A stretch of DNA of 24,237 nt from a virus, in the IMG/VR virus record IMGVR_UViG_3300044568_002292, positions 1-24,237 of that record. One strand, given 5' to 3'. This document shows, one piece after another, positions 14,250 to 21,389 of this stretch. A program made the translations under genes and the position numbers. The stretch's first letter is position 1. Each line of letters opens with the position of its first letter. Under the pieces are notes generated by a model. The model saw only the letters and a list, made by a program, of their open reading frames with translations, searched no databases and was not told the origin of the DNA.

Positions 14250-14454
14250 AAGATTTTTCTTTCACTATTTTAAACAACGTAATTGTATGAGTATTCACTT
14301 TGATAAAAAATGCACACAGGTAGATGACGTTATATGTTTTGTTCCGACCGAAACAAAATGGAATAAAACACAACCTCATTTAGTTTTGCGTGGGTTTGCA
14401 CATTCAGTTGAGATTATTCAAGAAGATAACCATACAGTTGCTCACATCCGTTAA
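14233..14454 (+). CDS. conserved phage protein (VPTETKWNKTQPxxVxRGFA family)
   Basis: From the ATG at 14233 the protein is 73 residues: KRKRFFFHYFKQRNCMSIHF, then VDDVICFVPTETKWNKTQPH and LVLRGFAHSVEI. The FFFHY start and the P-x-E-T-x-W-x-K-T-Q-P core are familiar from many phage hypothetical proteins, in which a short basic start precedes a 'SxHF...VD...C.VP' strand pattern. This supports 14233 over an upstream ATG at 14203 and over the internal ATG at 14287. The function is unknown. Confidence 0.65.
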   Translation: MLPKRKRFFFHYFKQRNCMSIHFDKKCTQVDDVICFVPTETKWNKTQPHLVLRGFAHSVEIIQEDNHTVAHIR

Positions 14455-14463
14455 TACTTTTAT

Positions 14464-14592
14464 ATGAAAAGCAAAACAAAAAAACAAAAACCGAAGGTAG
14501 AACCAATTAATCCAATTAATTATTCTCATAGAATAAAACTTATGGATCAGTTGCTGATGGATATCGCAATGATGAAAAAACAAAAAAGATGA
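14464..14592 (+). CDS. basic microprotein, 42 aa
   Basis: A 42-residue frame starting nine bases after the previous stop. It opens with a lysine-rich run (KSKTKKQKPK) and continues with PINPINYSHRIKLMDQLLMDIAMMKK, a likely amphipathic helix. Its TGA overlaps the next ATG (ATGA), which supports translation. The function is unknown. Confidence 0.55.
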   Translation: MKSKTKKQKPKVEPINPINYSHRIKLMDQLLMDIAMMKKQKR

Positions 14593-14873
14593 AAAAGTTA
14601 ATTATATTTTTAATGTTATTGGGAGTGGTAACATTAGAGGCAAAACCAAAGTATCGAATAGAAACTTGGTATTTGAATGGACAAAAACAATACTTAGCAC
14701 AAAGAAAAGTTTGGGCTAGTACAAATTATTTCCCATTACCCTATAAAATATGGGTATCTGGGGCTTACCCTTTTAATTATCAATCACAAGCTGAAGATGT
14801 TATTAGAAATTGGGAAGAAAACGAACAAAATAGAAAAAAAAATAAAAAATCTGAATTTATTTATATGAATTAA
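14589..14873 (+). CDS. small exported protein with signal peptide
   Basis: The N-terminus KKLIIFLMLLGVVTLEAKP is a signal peptide with a likely signal peptidase I site after LEA. The mature part of about 75 residues has an aromatic section (YRIETWYLNGQKQYLAQRKVW, NYFPLPYKIW) and a charged tail (NWEENEQNRKKNKK). It would act in the periplasm or outside the cell. No family is recognised. It is followed at once by a hairpin that may end the transcript. Confidence 0.65.
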   Translation: MKKLIIFLMLLGVVTLEAKPKYRIETWYLNGQKQYLAQRKVWASTNYFPLPYKIWVSGAYPFNYQSQAEDVIRNWEENEQNRKKNKKSEFIYMN

Positions 14874-14897
14874 AAATTCAGTACTTATACTGAATTT
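14874..14897 (+). terminator. AT-rich hairpin, candidate terminator
   Basis: AAATTCAGTA (14874-14883) and TACTGAATTT (14888-14897) form a perfect 10-bp stem with a CTTA loop. The following sequence is T-rich but has no long T run, and the stem is low in GC. It may be a weak terminator or an RNA-processing or stability hairpin between the exported protein gene and the next promoter. Confidence 0.5.
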
Positions 14898-14915
14898 ATT
14901 TCAAAATATTTTGTA

Positions 14916-14923
14916 TATTTTTG
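14916..14923 (+). promoter_or_regulatory. Bacteroidota-type -7 box TATTTTTG
   Basis: TATTTTTG fits TAnnTTTG. It lies 20 bases before the ATG at 14944, giving a leader of about 17 bases. A correctly spaced -33 TTTG is not seen. Its place directly after the hairpin at 14874-14897 supports a transcription-unit boundary. Confidence 0.42.
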
Positions 14924-14943
14924 TGATATAAAAAGTAAATATT

Positions 14944-15594
14944 ATGACTAACACACAATCACACGCGGAAAAAGAATTAGAAATTCTAGCTGATAACACA
15001 CCAGACGCTGTTATATTGGAATTTAAGGATGAACTATTGGCGTTGTGTGAAAAGTTTGGTAACAGTGGGCAAAGCGGTGGATCTGCGCCGTATGTTGCTG
15101 GAGCATTATCTTCTGCGGTAAAGAAGTTATGCTTACAACAAACCATCGCGCCATTAACTGGTGAAGATAGTGAATGGTGTGATGTTACTGAGCAAAGTAA
15201 TGGTGAAATGTTATATCAGAACAAAAGAAACTCCGCAGTATTCAAAGATGAACAAGGTGTATGGTATCTAGATGCAATTGTATGGTGTGCTGATACACCT
15301 GGTGATAGCGGAAACAATTGGGACAACTTCAGTGGTACTGTTGAAGGCATTAAAAGTAGAGGTTACATTAAAGAGTTTCCATTTGAACCTAAAACGTTTC
15401 GTATCAACGTAACAAGAGAGATGCTTCCATCTGATTGGGACCAAGAACCATTTTATCAAGATAGTGATTATTATATCACATCTGAGTTTGAGGAAACTGG
15501 TATAAGGAGATGGATTCCAGGTGACAAATATCGTTATATCATTAAAGATATGAAGCAATTGGATGAAGTATTTGAATACTATCAAAAGAAATAA
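14944..15594 (+). CDS. conserved phage protein (KFGxSGQSGGSAPY family), 216 aa
   Basis: The block LLALCEKFGNSGQSGGSAPYVA, followed by LSSAVKKLC, APLTGEDSEWCDV, YQNKRNSAVFKDEQG and KEFPFEPKTFRINV, is a well-known signature of a hypothetical protein found in many unrelated tailed phages. Its role has not been established as far as I know. The first 40 residues are helical and acidic. It has its own candidate promoter and no signal peptide, so it is a cytoplasmic, probably early protein. Confidence 0.78.
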   Translation: MTNTQSHAEKELEILADNTPDAVILEFKDELLALCEKFGNSGQSGGSAPYVAGALSSAVKKLCLQQTIAPLTGEDSEWCDVTEQSNGEMLYQNKRNSAVFKDEQGVWYLDAIVWCADTPGDSGNNWDNFSGTVEGIKSRGYIKEFPFEPKTFRINVTREMLPSDWDQEPFYQDSDYYITSEFEETGIRRWIPGDKYRYIIKDMKQLDEVFEYYQKK

Positions 15595-15596
15595 CT

Positions 15597-16019
15597 ATGG
15601 AAATTAATAATAAGATATTTTACTTTAGTATTAAGAAAGCCAAGGACTGTTTGTTTTCTAGAAGAAACGGCTATCAAGGTATATTATTGTTTGGGTATTC
15701 AATCTTTCTTAGTATCAAATATATCGAACAAAGAAAAACTGATAAGCGTTTTAATGCTGCGGTGATAGAACCATTATCAAAAAAGATACAAGAAGAAATA
15801 GACAGACAGGTAGTTGAAGAAGTAACTAACTTAGCTATTCAATATAAAAGATATGTGGAGCATTGGGGTGATCCTATTGACCCTATTAATTATAAGTTAT
15901 ATAGTATGGAAACGGACATGCCATGCTTTCATACTGAGAATAGATTATTCACTATAAAGGAGTTTGAATGCCAGCGCTTCAGTAATAAAGCATTTAGAGA
16001 GATGTGGGAATTAAAATGA
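15597..16019 (+). CDS. hypothetical protein, 140 aa
   Basis: Starts three bases after the previous stop. It has a moderately hydrophobic stretch at about 26-43 (YQGILLFGYSIFLSIKYI) that could be a membrane span. A charged helical region follows (EPLSKKIQEEIDRQVVEEV) and then a tail with PCFHTENRLFTIKEFECQRFSN. No family is recognised. Confidence 0.6.
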   Translation: MEINNKIFYFSIKKAKDCLFSRRNGYQGILLFGYSIFLSIKYIEQRKTDKRFNAAVIEPLSKKIQEEIDRQVVEEVTNLAIQYKRYVEHWGDPIDPINYKLYSMETDMPCFHTENRLFTIKEFECQRFSNKAFREMWELK

Positions 16020-16025
16020 TAACCA

Positions 16026-16223
16026 ATGAAAACAGCAGTACAGTGGTTAAAAGAACAATATATTGACCGTGGTGAAACAATACCATCAGGTGTATTCCAA
16101 GAAGCACTTGAAAAAGAAAAAGAGCAGATAATAGATGCGGCAAAGTCCTGTAATTATATTGGTGGTGCAACAAATATAGAAGCCGAAGAATACTACAACC
16201 AAACCTATAACCAAAACAAATAA
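16026..16223 (+). CDS. small phage protein (KTAVQWLxEQ family), 65 aa
   Basis: The pattern MKTAVQWLKEQYI, LEKEKEQIIDAAKSC and AEEYYNQTYN recurs in many small Bacteroidota phage proteins, with a helix, a 'K-E-K-E-Q-I' helix and a terminal 'AExYYNxTY'. The function is unknown. It begins six bases after the previous stop in a run of small genes with tight spacing. Confidence 0.7.
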   Translation: MKTAVQWLKEQYIDRGETIPSGVFQEALEKEKEQIIDAAKSCNYIGGATNIEAEEYYNQTYNQNK

Positions 16224-16226
16224 CCT

Positions 16227-16472
16227 ATGACACCTAAAGAAGAAGCGAGAAAGGTAACTCTTAAAAACTTAAAAGGGATCAGAGATAGTACTTCGCTAGA
16301 AACCAGTATAAGAATCGGCATATCAATGGCTGATTATGATAACTGGGACAATGGTGATTACAATGGTGATAGAGATTTAATTAATAGACAGGTTGATATT
16401 GTTTTATCTAATATTGAAGAATGGGTAAAAAACAATTATATTAATCCAATAAGAAAAAAAGATGAACTATGA
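16227..16472 (+). CDS. small phage protein (MTPKEEA start), 81 aa
   Basis: An acidic, mostly helical protein (TPKEEARKVTLKNLKGI, IGISMADYDNWDNGDYNGD, IVLSNIEEWVKNNYI). 'MTPKEkA' starts are common in small Bacteroidota phage proteins. There are no catalytic motifs. Its TGA overlaps the next ATG. Confidence 0.62.
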   Translation: MTPKEEARKVTLKNLKGIRDSTSLETSIRIGISMADYDNWDNGDYNGDRDLINRQVDIVLSNIEEWVKNNYINPIRKKDEL

Positions 16473-16555
16473 TAAAACAATTTTTCAAGGATTTTCTGCT
16501 TGGCTTAAAAATTGCAGAGGAAAACCGTCACAAATGTCAAATAGGTAAAATATGA
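16469..16555 (+). CDS. possible 28-aa microprotein
   Basis: A short frame (IKQFFKDFLLGLKIAEENRH in outline) overlaps the preceding stop by four bases (ATGA), and its own stop overlaps the next ATG by four bases in the same way. The chain of couplings fills the gap exactly, which is the main reason to call it. It is short enough to be chance. Confidence 0.35.
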   Translation: MIKQFFKDFLLGLKIAEENRHKCQIGKI

Positions 16556-16761
16556 TCTTCATTAAGAATAGGTTCAAGGATAGATGTCGATTAGGGATTG
16601 GCTCGAGCTTTATTTTTTCTGGGGATTATTGCACGGTGGTTAAAATGGGATATAATGGATTTAAGTACACCAATCAATCCAAACCCAATGCCGATTGCTA
16701 TATGGAGTATCAATTTTATTTAAAAACCCCGTCTGCTGCCGGCAGACAATTAAATCGATAA
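16552..16761 (+). CDS. small hypothetical protein, 69 aa
   Basis: A basic, aromatic protein (FIKNRFKDRCRLGIGSSFIF, GYNGFKYTNQSKPNADCYME) with a likely beta-rich fold. No family is recognised. Near its 3' end, GTCTGC (16731) and GCAGAC (16742-16747) form a GC-rich inverted repeat inside the coding region. There is no T run behind it, so it is not an obvious terminator. Confidence 0.5.
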   Translation: MIFIKNRFKDRCRLGIGSSFIFSGDYCTVVKMGYNGFKYTNQSKPNADCYMEYQFYLKTPSAAGRQLNR

Positions 16762-16765
16762 TAAC

Positions 16766-16873
16766 ATGAAAATTATTTCAACAATTGCATTAGTAGCGGT
16801 CGCAGGTTGTGTATTAACAGCAATCTATTGGGTTGTTAAAGAGTTACCAATACACAGAGACCTCGAAGAATAA
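16766..16873 (+). CDS. small membrane protein, 35 aa
   Basis: A 35-residue frame with one hydrophobic helix (IISTIALVAVAGCVLTAIYWVV), then an acidic tail. AVAGC at residues 11-15 resembles a lipobox, but the mature part would be only about 20 residues. It fits between the previous stop and the epimerase start with one base to spare. The function is unknown. Confidence 0.45.
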   Translation: MKIISTIALVAVAGCVLTAIYWVVKELPIHRDLEE

Positions 16874-16874
16874 T

Positions 16875-17690
16875 ATGAGAATTTTAATAACAGGGACAAA
16901 TGGTTTTATTGGTAAAAATCTATTAAACGAACTTATAAATAACCATATAATTTTAGAAATAAATGAAGATTATTTTAATTTACCTAAATGGCATGATGAA
17001 ATATTTCATTTATTAAAAGATTTTATTCCCGATGTTATATTTCACGTAGGTGCTTGTTCCAATACGTTGGAAACAGATGTTAATTACATGATGACCAGAA
17101 ACTATGAATTTACTCGTTGTTTATCTGAATGGGCAAATGATATGGATAGTAAACTTATTTATTCATCATCCGCAGCTAATTACGGAACCAATGGTGTACA
17201 TCCTTCTAACCTATATGGTTGGAGTAAGTATGTTGCGGAACAATTAGTAATTAAAAATGGTGGAATTGCTTTACGCTATTTTAATGTGTATGGTCCACTA
17301 GAACATAATAAAGGAAAGATGGCGTCAGTTGCATATCAAATGTTACAAAAACAAAAAGAAGGTTTGGATATTAAATTATTTCCACTTAAACCTAAACGAG
17401 ATTTTGTTTACATAAAAGATATTATAAATGCCAACATATTTGCTATGGAAAATTATGAAGAAAATTCTGGTGATTGGTATGAAGTTGGTAGCGGTATTTC
17501 AAGAACTTTTGAAGATGTGCTAGATAATTTAAACATACAATACACATATCATGATGAAAAAGATATTCCTAATGGATATCAGTTCCATACTGAAAGTAAA
17601 TCACATAAATGGATGTTTGGTTGGGAATCTAAATGGAATTTAGAAGACGGTCTTAAAGATTATATTTTTAACCTAAAAAATAAAAGATAA
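16875..17690 (+). CDS. NAD(P)-dependent sugar epimerase, HldD-like
   Basis: From the ATG at 16875 the 271-residue protein starts RILITGTNGFIGKN, the Rossmann GxxGxxG motif. It has YSSSAANYG (96-104) and the catalytic YGWSKYVAE with Y114 and K118. The later part, FNVYGPLEHNKGKMASVAYQ (136-154), closely follows ADP-glycero-manno-heptose 6-epimerase (HldD/RfaD), and KPKRDFVYIKDI fits the same branch. The protein is shorter than bacterial HldD, which is about 310 residues. It may modify nucleotide sugars for host surface glycans or for glycosylation of phage material. A frame opening at 16833 would overlap the preceding small gene and is rejected. Confidence 0.8.
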   Translation: MRILITGTNGFIGKNLLNELINNHIILEINEDYFNLPKWHDEIFHLLKDFIPDVIFHVGACSNTLETDVNYMMTRNYEFTRCLSEWANDMDSKLIYSSSAANYGTNGVHPSNLYGWSKYVAEQLVIKNGGIALRYFNVYGPLEHNKGKMASVAYQMLQKQKEGLDIKLFPLKPKRDFVYIKDIINANIFAMENYEENSGDWYEVGSGISRTFEDVLDNLNIQYTYHDEKDIPNGYQFHTESKSHKWMFGWESKWNLEDGLKDYIFNLKNKR

Positions 17691-17691
17691 T

Positions 17692-17895
17692 ATGAAAACG
17701 CTATTTTTAATCTATTGGTTGCTAACAACCATCGCCGGTGTTTATTTGATTATTAAAACCCCACCAGATAGAAAATATCAGGATGATGAGTTTTCATTGC
17801 TGGATGTTATGGCGTGTATTTTTCCATGTGCATGTATCGCCTGGGCTGTGGTTCCAATGGTATTATTACACAAAGTTAAATTTAAAAGACCATAA
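17692..17895 (+). CDS. small two-span membrane protein, 67 aa
   Basis: Hydrophobic segments at about 3-21 (TLFLIYWLLTTIAGVYLII) and 37-59 (LDVMACIFPCACIAWAVVPMV), separated by an acidic loop (PPDRKYQDDEF), with a basic end. It starts one base after the epimerase stop. The function is unknown. Confidence 0.62.
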   Translation: MKTLFLIYWLLTTIAGVYLIIKTPPDRKYQDDEFSLLDVMACIFPCACIAWAVVPMVLLHKVKFKRP

Positions 17896-17936
17896 TAGTT
17901 TCATAATCAATTAATTGTGCTTTATTTAAAAATATT

Positions 17937-17967
17937 TTTGTGAAATCAAGAATATTTTTTAGTTTTG
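17937..17967 (+). promoter_or_regulatory. Bacteroidota housekeeping-type promoter
   Basis: TTTG at 17937-17940, a 19-base spacer, and TAGTTTTG at 17960-17967 match the -33/-7 consensus exactly. The expected start near 17971 gives a leader of about 15 bases before the ATG at 17986. It excludes the in-frame TTG at 17965 as a start. A second TAnnTTTG (17933-17940) overlaps the -33 element. Confidence 0.68.
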
Positions 17968-17985
17968 TGTTTTAAATTAAACAAA

Positions 17986-20900
17986 ATGGATTATTTAGTT
18001 GATGGTTTAGGATTTGATACAGCAAAGGAACAATATTTTACTAACACCTATGCTTGGCAATATATTATCCCCGACGCAAAGAAATCAAAAACCTTTATTG
18101 GTAAATCGGGTATAACTAAATACGATGTTAATACTGCAATGGGTGAAGCTTCACCAACAAGAGGAAGACAATTTCATCAATTAGCGTTATGGGGTTATGA
18201 AGCTGATAGAAAATACATAAAGAAAGGAACAACACAAGAACAGGCGATTGAAATAGTGAAAAAAATGGACTATTTCTTCAAGGATGATATGGTTGAAATT
18301 GGTTGGAATTTAAGACACAATAAAGTAAGTAGAGAGATTGGAACAGAGTTTTATGAAGGTCCATCGGAAACGTGGTTAGAAACAATAAAACAAAAATGGA
18401 ATGAAGCGTTCATTAAAGCAAATCAATTAGTTATAGGTGAAGTTGATGGACAGGATTTAGGTGATATGAGTGTGATGGGTAGTCAAGGTGTGGTTACCGA
18501 ACAAATCAACGAGGTATTAAATAAACATAAGAAAGTAAGAGCAATCATTCCTTGTGGATATGGTAAAGGATTTTTAGAATTTAGAGGTGTATATAAATTT
18601 GATAAAGCAAAGAAAAATAAAATCATAGTTTATTATTGCCACAACATACCCGCAACAAAACAATTATCAGTTAAACACGCAGAATATTCTGACGGAACAA
18701 TCTATCAAGGAACAATGAATAGATATGTTGTTTGTTCTGAAAAGAAATATGTTAAAGGACAAGCGAGTTTTGGTATTGAAAACTATTCTGCTACCGATGG
18801 AAAGTTAAAAGATATTATTAAAGAAGCGTTATTGTCTAAACAAAGAACGGCGTTTTATGTAAATAATAAAAGTGCTGGTGAGTTTAATGATACATTTAGA
18901 ACTATTGCCAATCAAGTAAGATACACAAAAAAACCATTTGCGTTTATTGATGAGGAACAAGAGTTTTGTGGACACATCAGTTCAAGTAAAACTGATGCTA
19001 TTTTAAATCCTATTGCTGAATATCAAGTATCATTTACCGCAACTGAAAGACAAAGAGGAACGGATAAAAATGAAGATAGAATTTATAATGATGATGTAGA
19101 ACATTTTGGTGTGGTTGCGATTGAAATTACACCATCAGAAACGATTACCGAAGGAAGAAGTTGTCCGATACATTTTAAAACTATTGAGGTTTCTGAAAAT
19201 CATCAACTAATGAGACAGATTGGTGTGAATGGTATTATTGAAAGTGTATTTGGTGATGAGACAAGTGCTGCTGTTAGAGGTAGAATGTTAAGAGCGATAG
19301 TTTGTTTAGTAAAATCAATTAAAGAAGAAGATAAAACACATCCTTTATTAGTCACCAGTTTAATTGTTGATACAGAGAACGCAATTATTTTAATCAATAA
19401 ACTTATTGAACATGGTATTATACCTAATGACTATGTTGTTGTTAGAGGTTTGAGACAAGATGGGTTAGATGAAACAAAAAGATTTAATTTATTAGAGAAA
19501 GGTATTATGGTTGGTAGTCCTTGGTTGGTGACTGGTATTGACGCTCCTAACATTGATGCTCTTGTACCGACATATGATATGGGTAGTGAAATCACTGCAA
19601 CACAATTTATCGGTAGAGGACAAAGACCCGTTGATGATAAAGAATTATCTGTTTATATTCCTATTGATCCAAGTGAAACATTTATACCATCAATGTTGCG
19701 TGTCGCTAATAATTTTATATTGGGTGAGAACTCACATAACATCGGTAGAAATACAATATTAGAAGAAGGTGAAGTTATACTTGGTTCAATTCAAAGAAGA
19801 AGAATAACATCTGATATTGATAGAGAGGTTAATATGAATGCGGCTTATAGAAATTATTGGGATAATATCTATAATGATTTAACCACTAATGAGATTGGAA
19901 GTGCAAGTGACTATTCACATTTTTTACCTTTTGAAGAGGCAAGAGAATATGTAAGGGGATTGGGAATAAAAACCTTAATTGAATATGAAGAATATTGTGT
20001 CTCAGGAAATAAACCAAATTTTATACCTTCAAATGCTTATAGAGTATATCAAAACGATTGGTTAAGTTGGGGAGATTTTCTTGGCACTAAACCTGGTTGG
20101 AAAGGAGAATATAAACCATTTGATGTGGCTCGTAAATATGTGTGGTCCTTGAATTTAAAAAACCAAGATGAATGGCAAAGATTTTCATCGTCAGGAGAAA
20201 GACCATTTGATATTCCAGCAAACCCTAAAAGTGTTTATGGAGAGGAATATATTTCAATGTACGATTGGTTGGGTACAAAAAAAGGTTGGATTGGTTATAT
20301 GGATTATAATGAACTTGTTAAATATATTAAACCATTGAATATTAAAAGTAATAGTGAATGGAATGACTATTGGAAGAAAAATAAAAAACCTGATAACATT
20401 CCCGCTTGTCCACAAAACATATATAAAGAATGGGTTAGTTGGTATAAGTTTTTAGGTACTAAAGAAAAAGTTCCATATGTTTCATACAAAGAGGCACATA
20501 AAATTATATTAAAATTAAAACTTAAATCATTAAAAGAATGGGGAGTATGGAGTAAAACTAATAGACCTGATGGTATTCCATCTAACCCACAATTAATTTA
20601 TAAGAATGATGGTTGGGAAAGTTGGGGTGTGTTTTTAGGAACGGGTGTGATTGCTGATAAGAATAAATCTTTCTTACCATATAAAAAAGCAAGAAAGGTT
20701 ATACATTTAGTTGGGCTAAAAACTGCGGCGGAATGGAGAGAGTATTCTTCATCAAATAAAAGACCTTCTAATATTCCTGCGGCACCACAACAATATTATC
20801 AATCAACAAATGAATGGGTAAGTTGGGGTGATTGGTTAGGTAATGGTGGAATAAACAATAAAGATAAGTATTCAAAAAAAGAAATTGATTACGCAAAAAA

Positions 20901-21000
20901 ATTACTTAAAAGTGGAATAACACAAGATGAGGTGAGAGAAAAAACAGGTATGTCAAGACATATGATGTGGAAATTAAGTAGTGAATTAAAAAAGAAATAA
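17986..21000 (+). CDS. SF2 helicase fused to five phage-integrase-type repeats and an HTH
   Basis: The 1004-residue protein has SF2 helicase motifs: motif I IIPCGYGKGF (187-196), with GKG in place of GKT/S; motif II IDEEQ (321-325); motif III SFTAT (349-353); motif V about 510-525; and motif VI QFIGRGQRP (540-548). A 640-aa N-terminal part is followed by five repeats of about 60 residues at roughly 647-708, 710-770, 773-829, 833-896 and 898-952. Each has an 'A-x-x-x-L-x-L/I-K-x-x-x-E-W' half and an 'IP-x-x-P-x-x-x-Y ... W-x-S-W-x-x-x-LG' half, as in the phage-integrase repeat unit family (PF14882). The end (963-1000) has a helix-turn-helix, SGITQDEVREKTGMSRHMMW. It probably binds and remodels DNA; the repeats and HTH would give the DNA specificity. 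Confidence 0.8.
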   Translation: MDYLVDGLGFDTAKEQYFTNTYAWQYIIPDAKKSKTFIGKSGITKYDVNTAMGEASPTRGRQFHQLALWGYEADRKYIKKGTTQEQAIEIVKKMDYFFKDDMVEIGWNLRHNKVSREIGTEFYEGPSETWLETIKQKWNEAFIKANQLVIGEVDGQDLGDMSVMGSQGVVTEQINEVLNKHKKVRAIIPCGYGKGFLEFRGVYKFDKAKKNKIIVYYCHNIPATKQLSVKHAEYSDGTIYQGTMNRYVVCSEKKYVKGQASFGIENYSATDGKLKDIIKEALLSKQRTAFYVNNKSAGEFNDTFRTIANQVRYTKKPFAFIDEEQEFCGHISSSKTDAILNPIAEYQVSFTATERQRGTDKNEDRIYNDDVEHFGVVAIEITPSETITEGRSCPIHFKTIEVSENHQLMRQIGVNGIIESVFGDETSAAVRGRMLRAIVCLVKSIKEEDKTHPLLVTSLIVDTENAIILINKLIEHGIIPNDYVVVRGLRQDGLDETKRFNLLEKGIMVGSPWLVTGIDAPNIDALVPTYDMGSEITATQFIGRGQRPVDDKELSVYIPIDPSETFIPSMLRVANNFILGENSHNIGRNTILEEGEVILGSIQRRRITSDIDREVNMNAAYRNYWDNIYNDLTTNEIGSASDYSHFLPFEEAREYVRGLGIKTLIEYEEYCVSGNKPNFIPSNAYRVYQNDWLSWGDFLGTKPGWKGEYKPFDVARKYVWSLNLKNQDEWQRFSSSGERPFDIPANPKSVYGEEYISMYDWLGTKKGWIGYMDYNELVKYIKPLNIKSNSEWNDYWKKNKKPDNIPACPQNIYKEWVSWYKFLGTKEKVPYVSYKEAHKIILKLKLKSLKEWGVWSKTNRPDGIPSNPQLIYKNDGWESWGVFLGTGVIADKNKSFLPYKKARKVIHLVGLKTAAEWREYSSSNKRPSNIPAAPQQYYQSTNEWVSWGDWLGNGGINNKDKYSKKEIDYAKKLLKSGITQDEVREKTGMSRHMMWKLSSELKKK

Positions 21001-21026
21001 GGTTTTGTTTTGATGAGCAATCCTTG

Positions 21027-21052
21027 ACCCTCGGCGAAAGTCGGGGGTTTTT
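21027..21052 (+). terminator. Rho-independent terminator after the helicase gene
   Basis: CCCTCGGC (21028-21035), GAAA loop, GTCGGGGG (21040-21047), followed by TTTTT. The stem has eight pairs including two G-T pairs, and A21027/T21048 may extend it. It is the strongest classical terminator here and separates the helicase gene from the tagged gene at 21076. Confidence 0.88.
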
Positions 21053-21063
21053 ACATTGAGCGG

Positions 21064-21071
21064 ATATTTAT
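21064..21071 (+). promoter_or_regulatory. ATATTTAT start-proximal box
   Basis: GATATTTAT ends four bases before the ATG at 21076 and lies directly after the terminator. Since the terminator closes the upstream unit, a promoter is needed in this 23-base stretch, and the box is the only candidate I see. Confidence 0.58.
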
Positions 21072-21075
21072 AAAC

Positions 21076-21333
21076 ATGAAGTATATAATTTCCGAGGATC
21101 AATACAAGAAGATAGCCCAGAGCATTAGCGAGATGGGTGAGAACGATATCCATTTAAAGACGGTTATGGCTCACTACGATGCTGCGGACTTGGAAAGACA
21201 AATTGAAATGACCCATGTTATCACCGGAAAGAGGCGAGCCGACCGAAACCGGGTATACAACGCCCTCAGGGAGATGGGATATCTGGAGATTCTCGATGTC
21301 CAATATGAACTAAACATACTAGATATGGAATAA
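21076..21333 (+). CDS. tagged small protein, 85 aa
   Basis: The N-terminus KYIISEDQYKKIAQSISE is the shared tag, with I17-S-E19 as the L/I-x-E site. The remainder is helical and charged (IHLKTVMAHYDAADLERQIE, VITGKRRADRNRVYNALREM) and looks able to bind nucleic acid, with its cluster of Arg and Lys, but no family is recognised. It stands alone as a monocistronic unit between two terminators, with an ATATTTAT box in front. Base composition is more GC-rich than in the helicase gene before it. Confidence 0.72.
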   Translation: MKYIISEDQYKKIAQSISEMGENDIHLKTVMAHYDAADLERQIEMTHVITGKRRADRNRVYNALREMGYLEILDVQYELNILDME

Positions 21334-21363
21334 CCTCACAAAAATGTGGGGTTATTTTTTTTT
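21329..21363 (+). terminator. Rho-independent terminator after the tagged gene
   Basis: AATAACCTCAC (21329-21339) pairs with GTGGGGTTATT (21346-21356), 11 pairs including one G-T, around a 6-base loop. A run of T's follows to 21363. The stop codon of the tagged gene is inside the stem. Confidence 0.85.
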
Positions 21364-21378
21364 ACAACATTATTTCCT

Positions 21379-21386
21379 TATATTAG
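21379..21386 (+). promoter_or_regulatory. TATATTAG box, candidate promoter
   Basis: TATATTAG ends three bases before the ATG at 21390, the same octamer and near-leaderless arrangement as at 7449-7456. The preceding TATTTCC is shared with the TATTTTCC before the 7449 box. No -33 TTTG is seen. Since a terminator lies just upstream, a promoter is expected here. Confidence 0.42.
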
Positions 21387-21389
21387 TTT

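Noticed and set aside
16731-16747. GC-rich inverted repeat GTCTGC/GCAGAC as a terminator
   Set aside because: It is inside a coding region, its stem is only six pairs, and no T run follows.
17965-17985. TTG start for the helicase gene
   Set aside because: It overlaps the -7 box TAGTTTTG at 17960-17967; the ATG at 17986 fits the promoter spacing.
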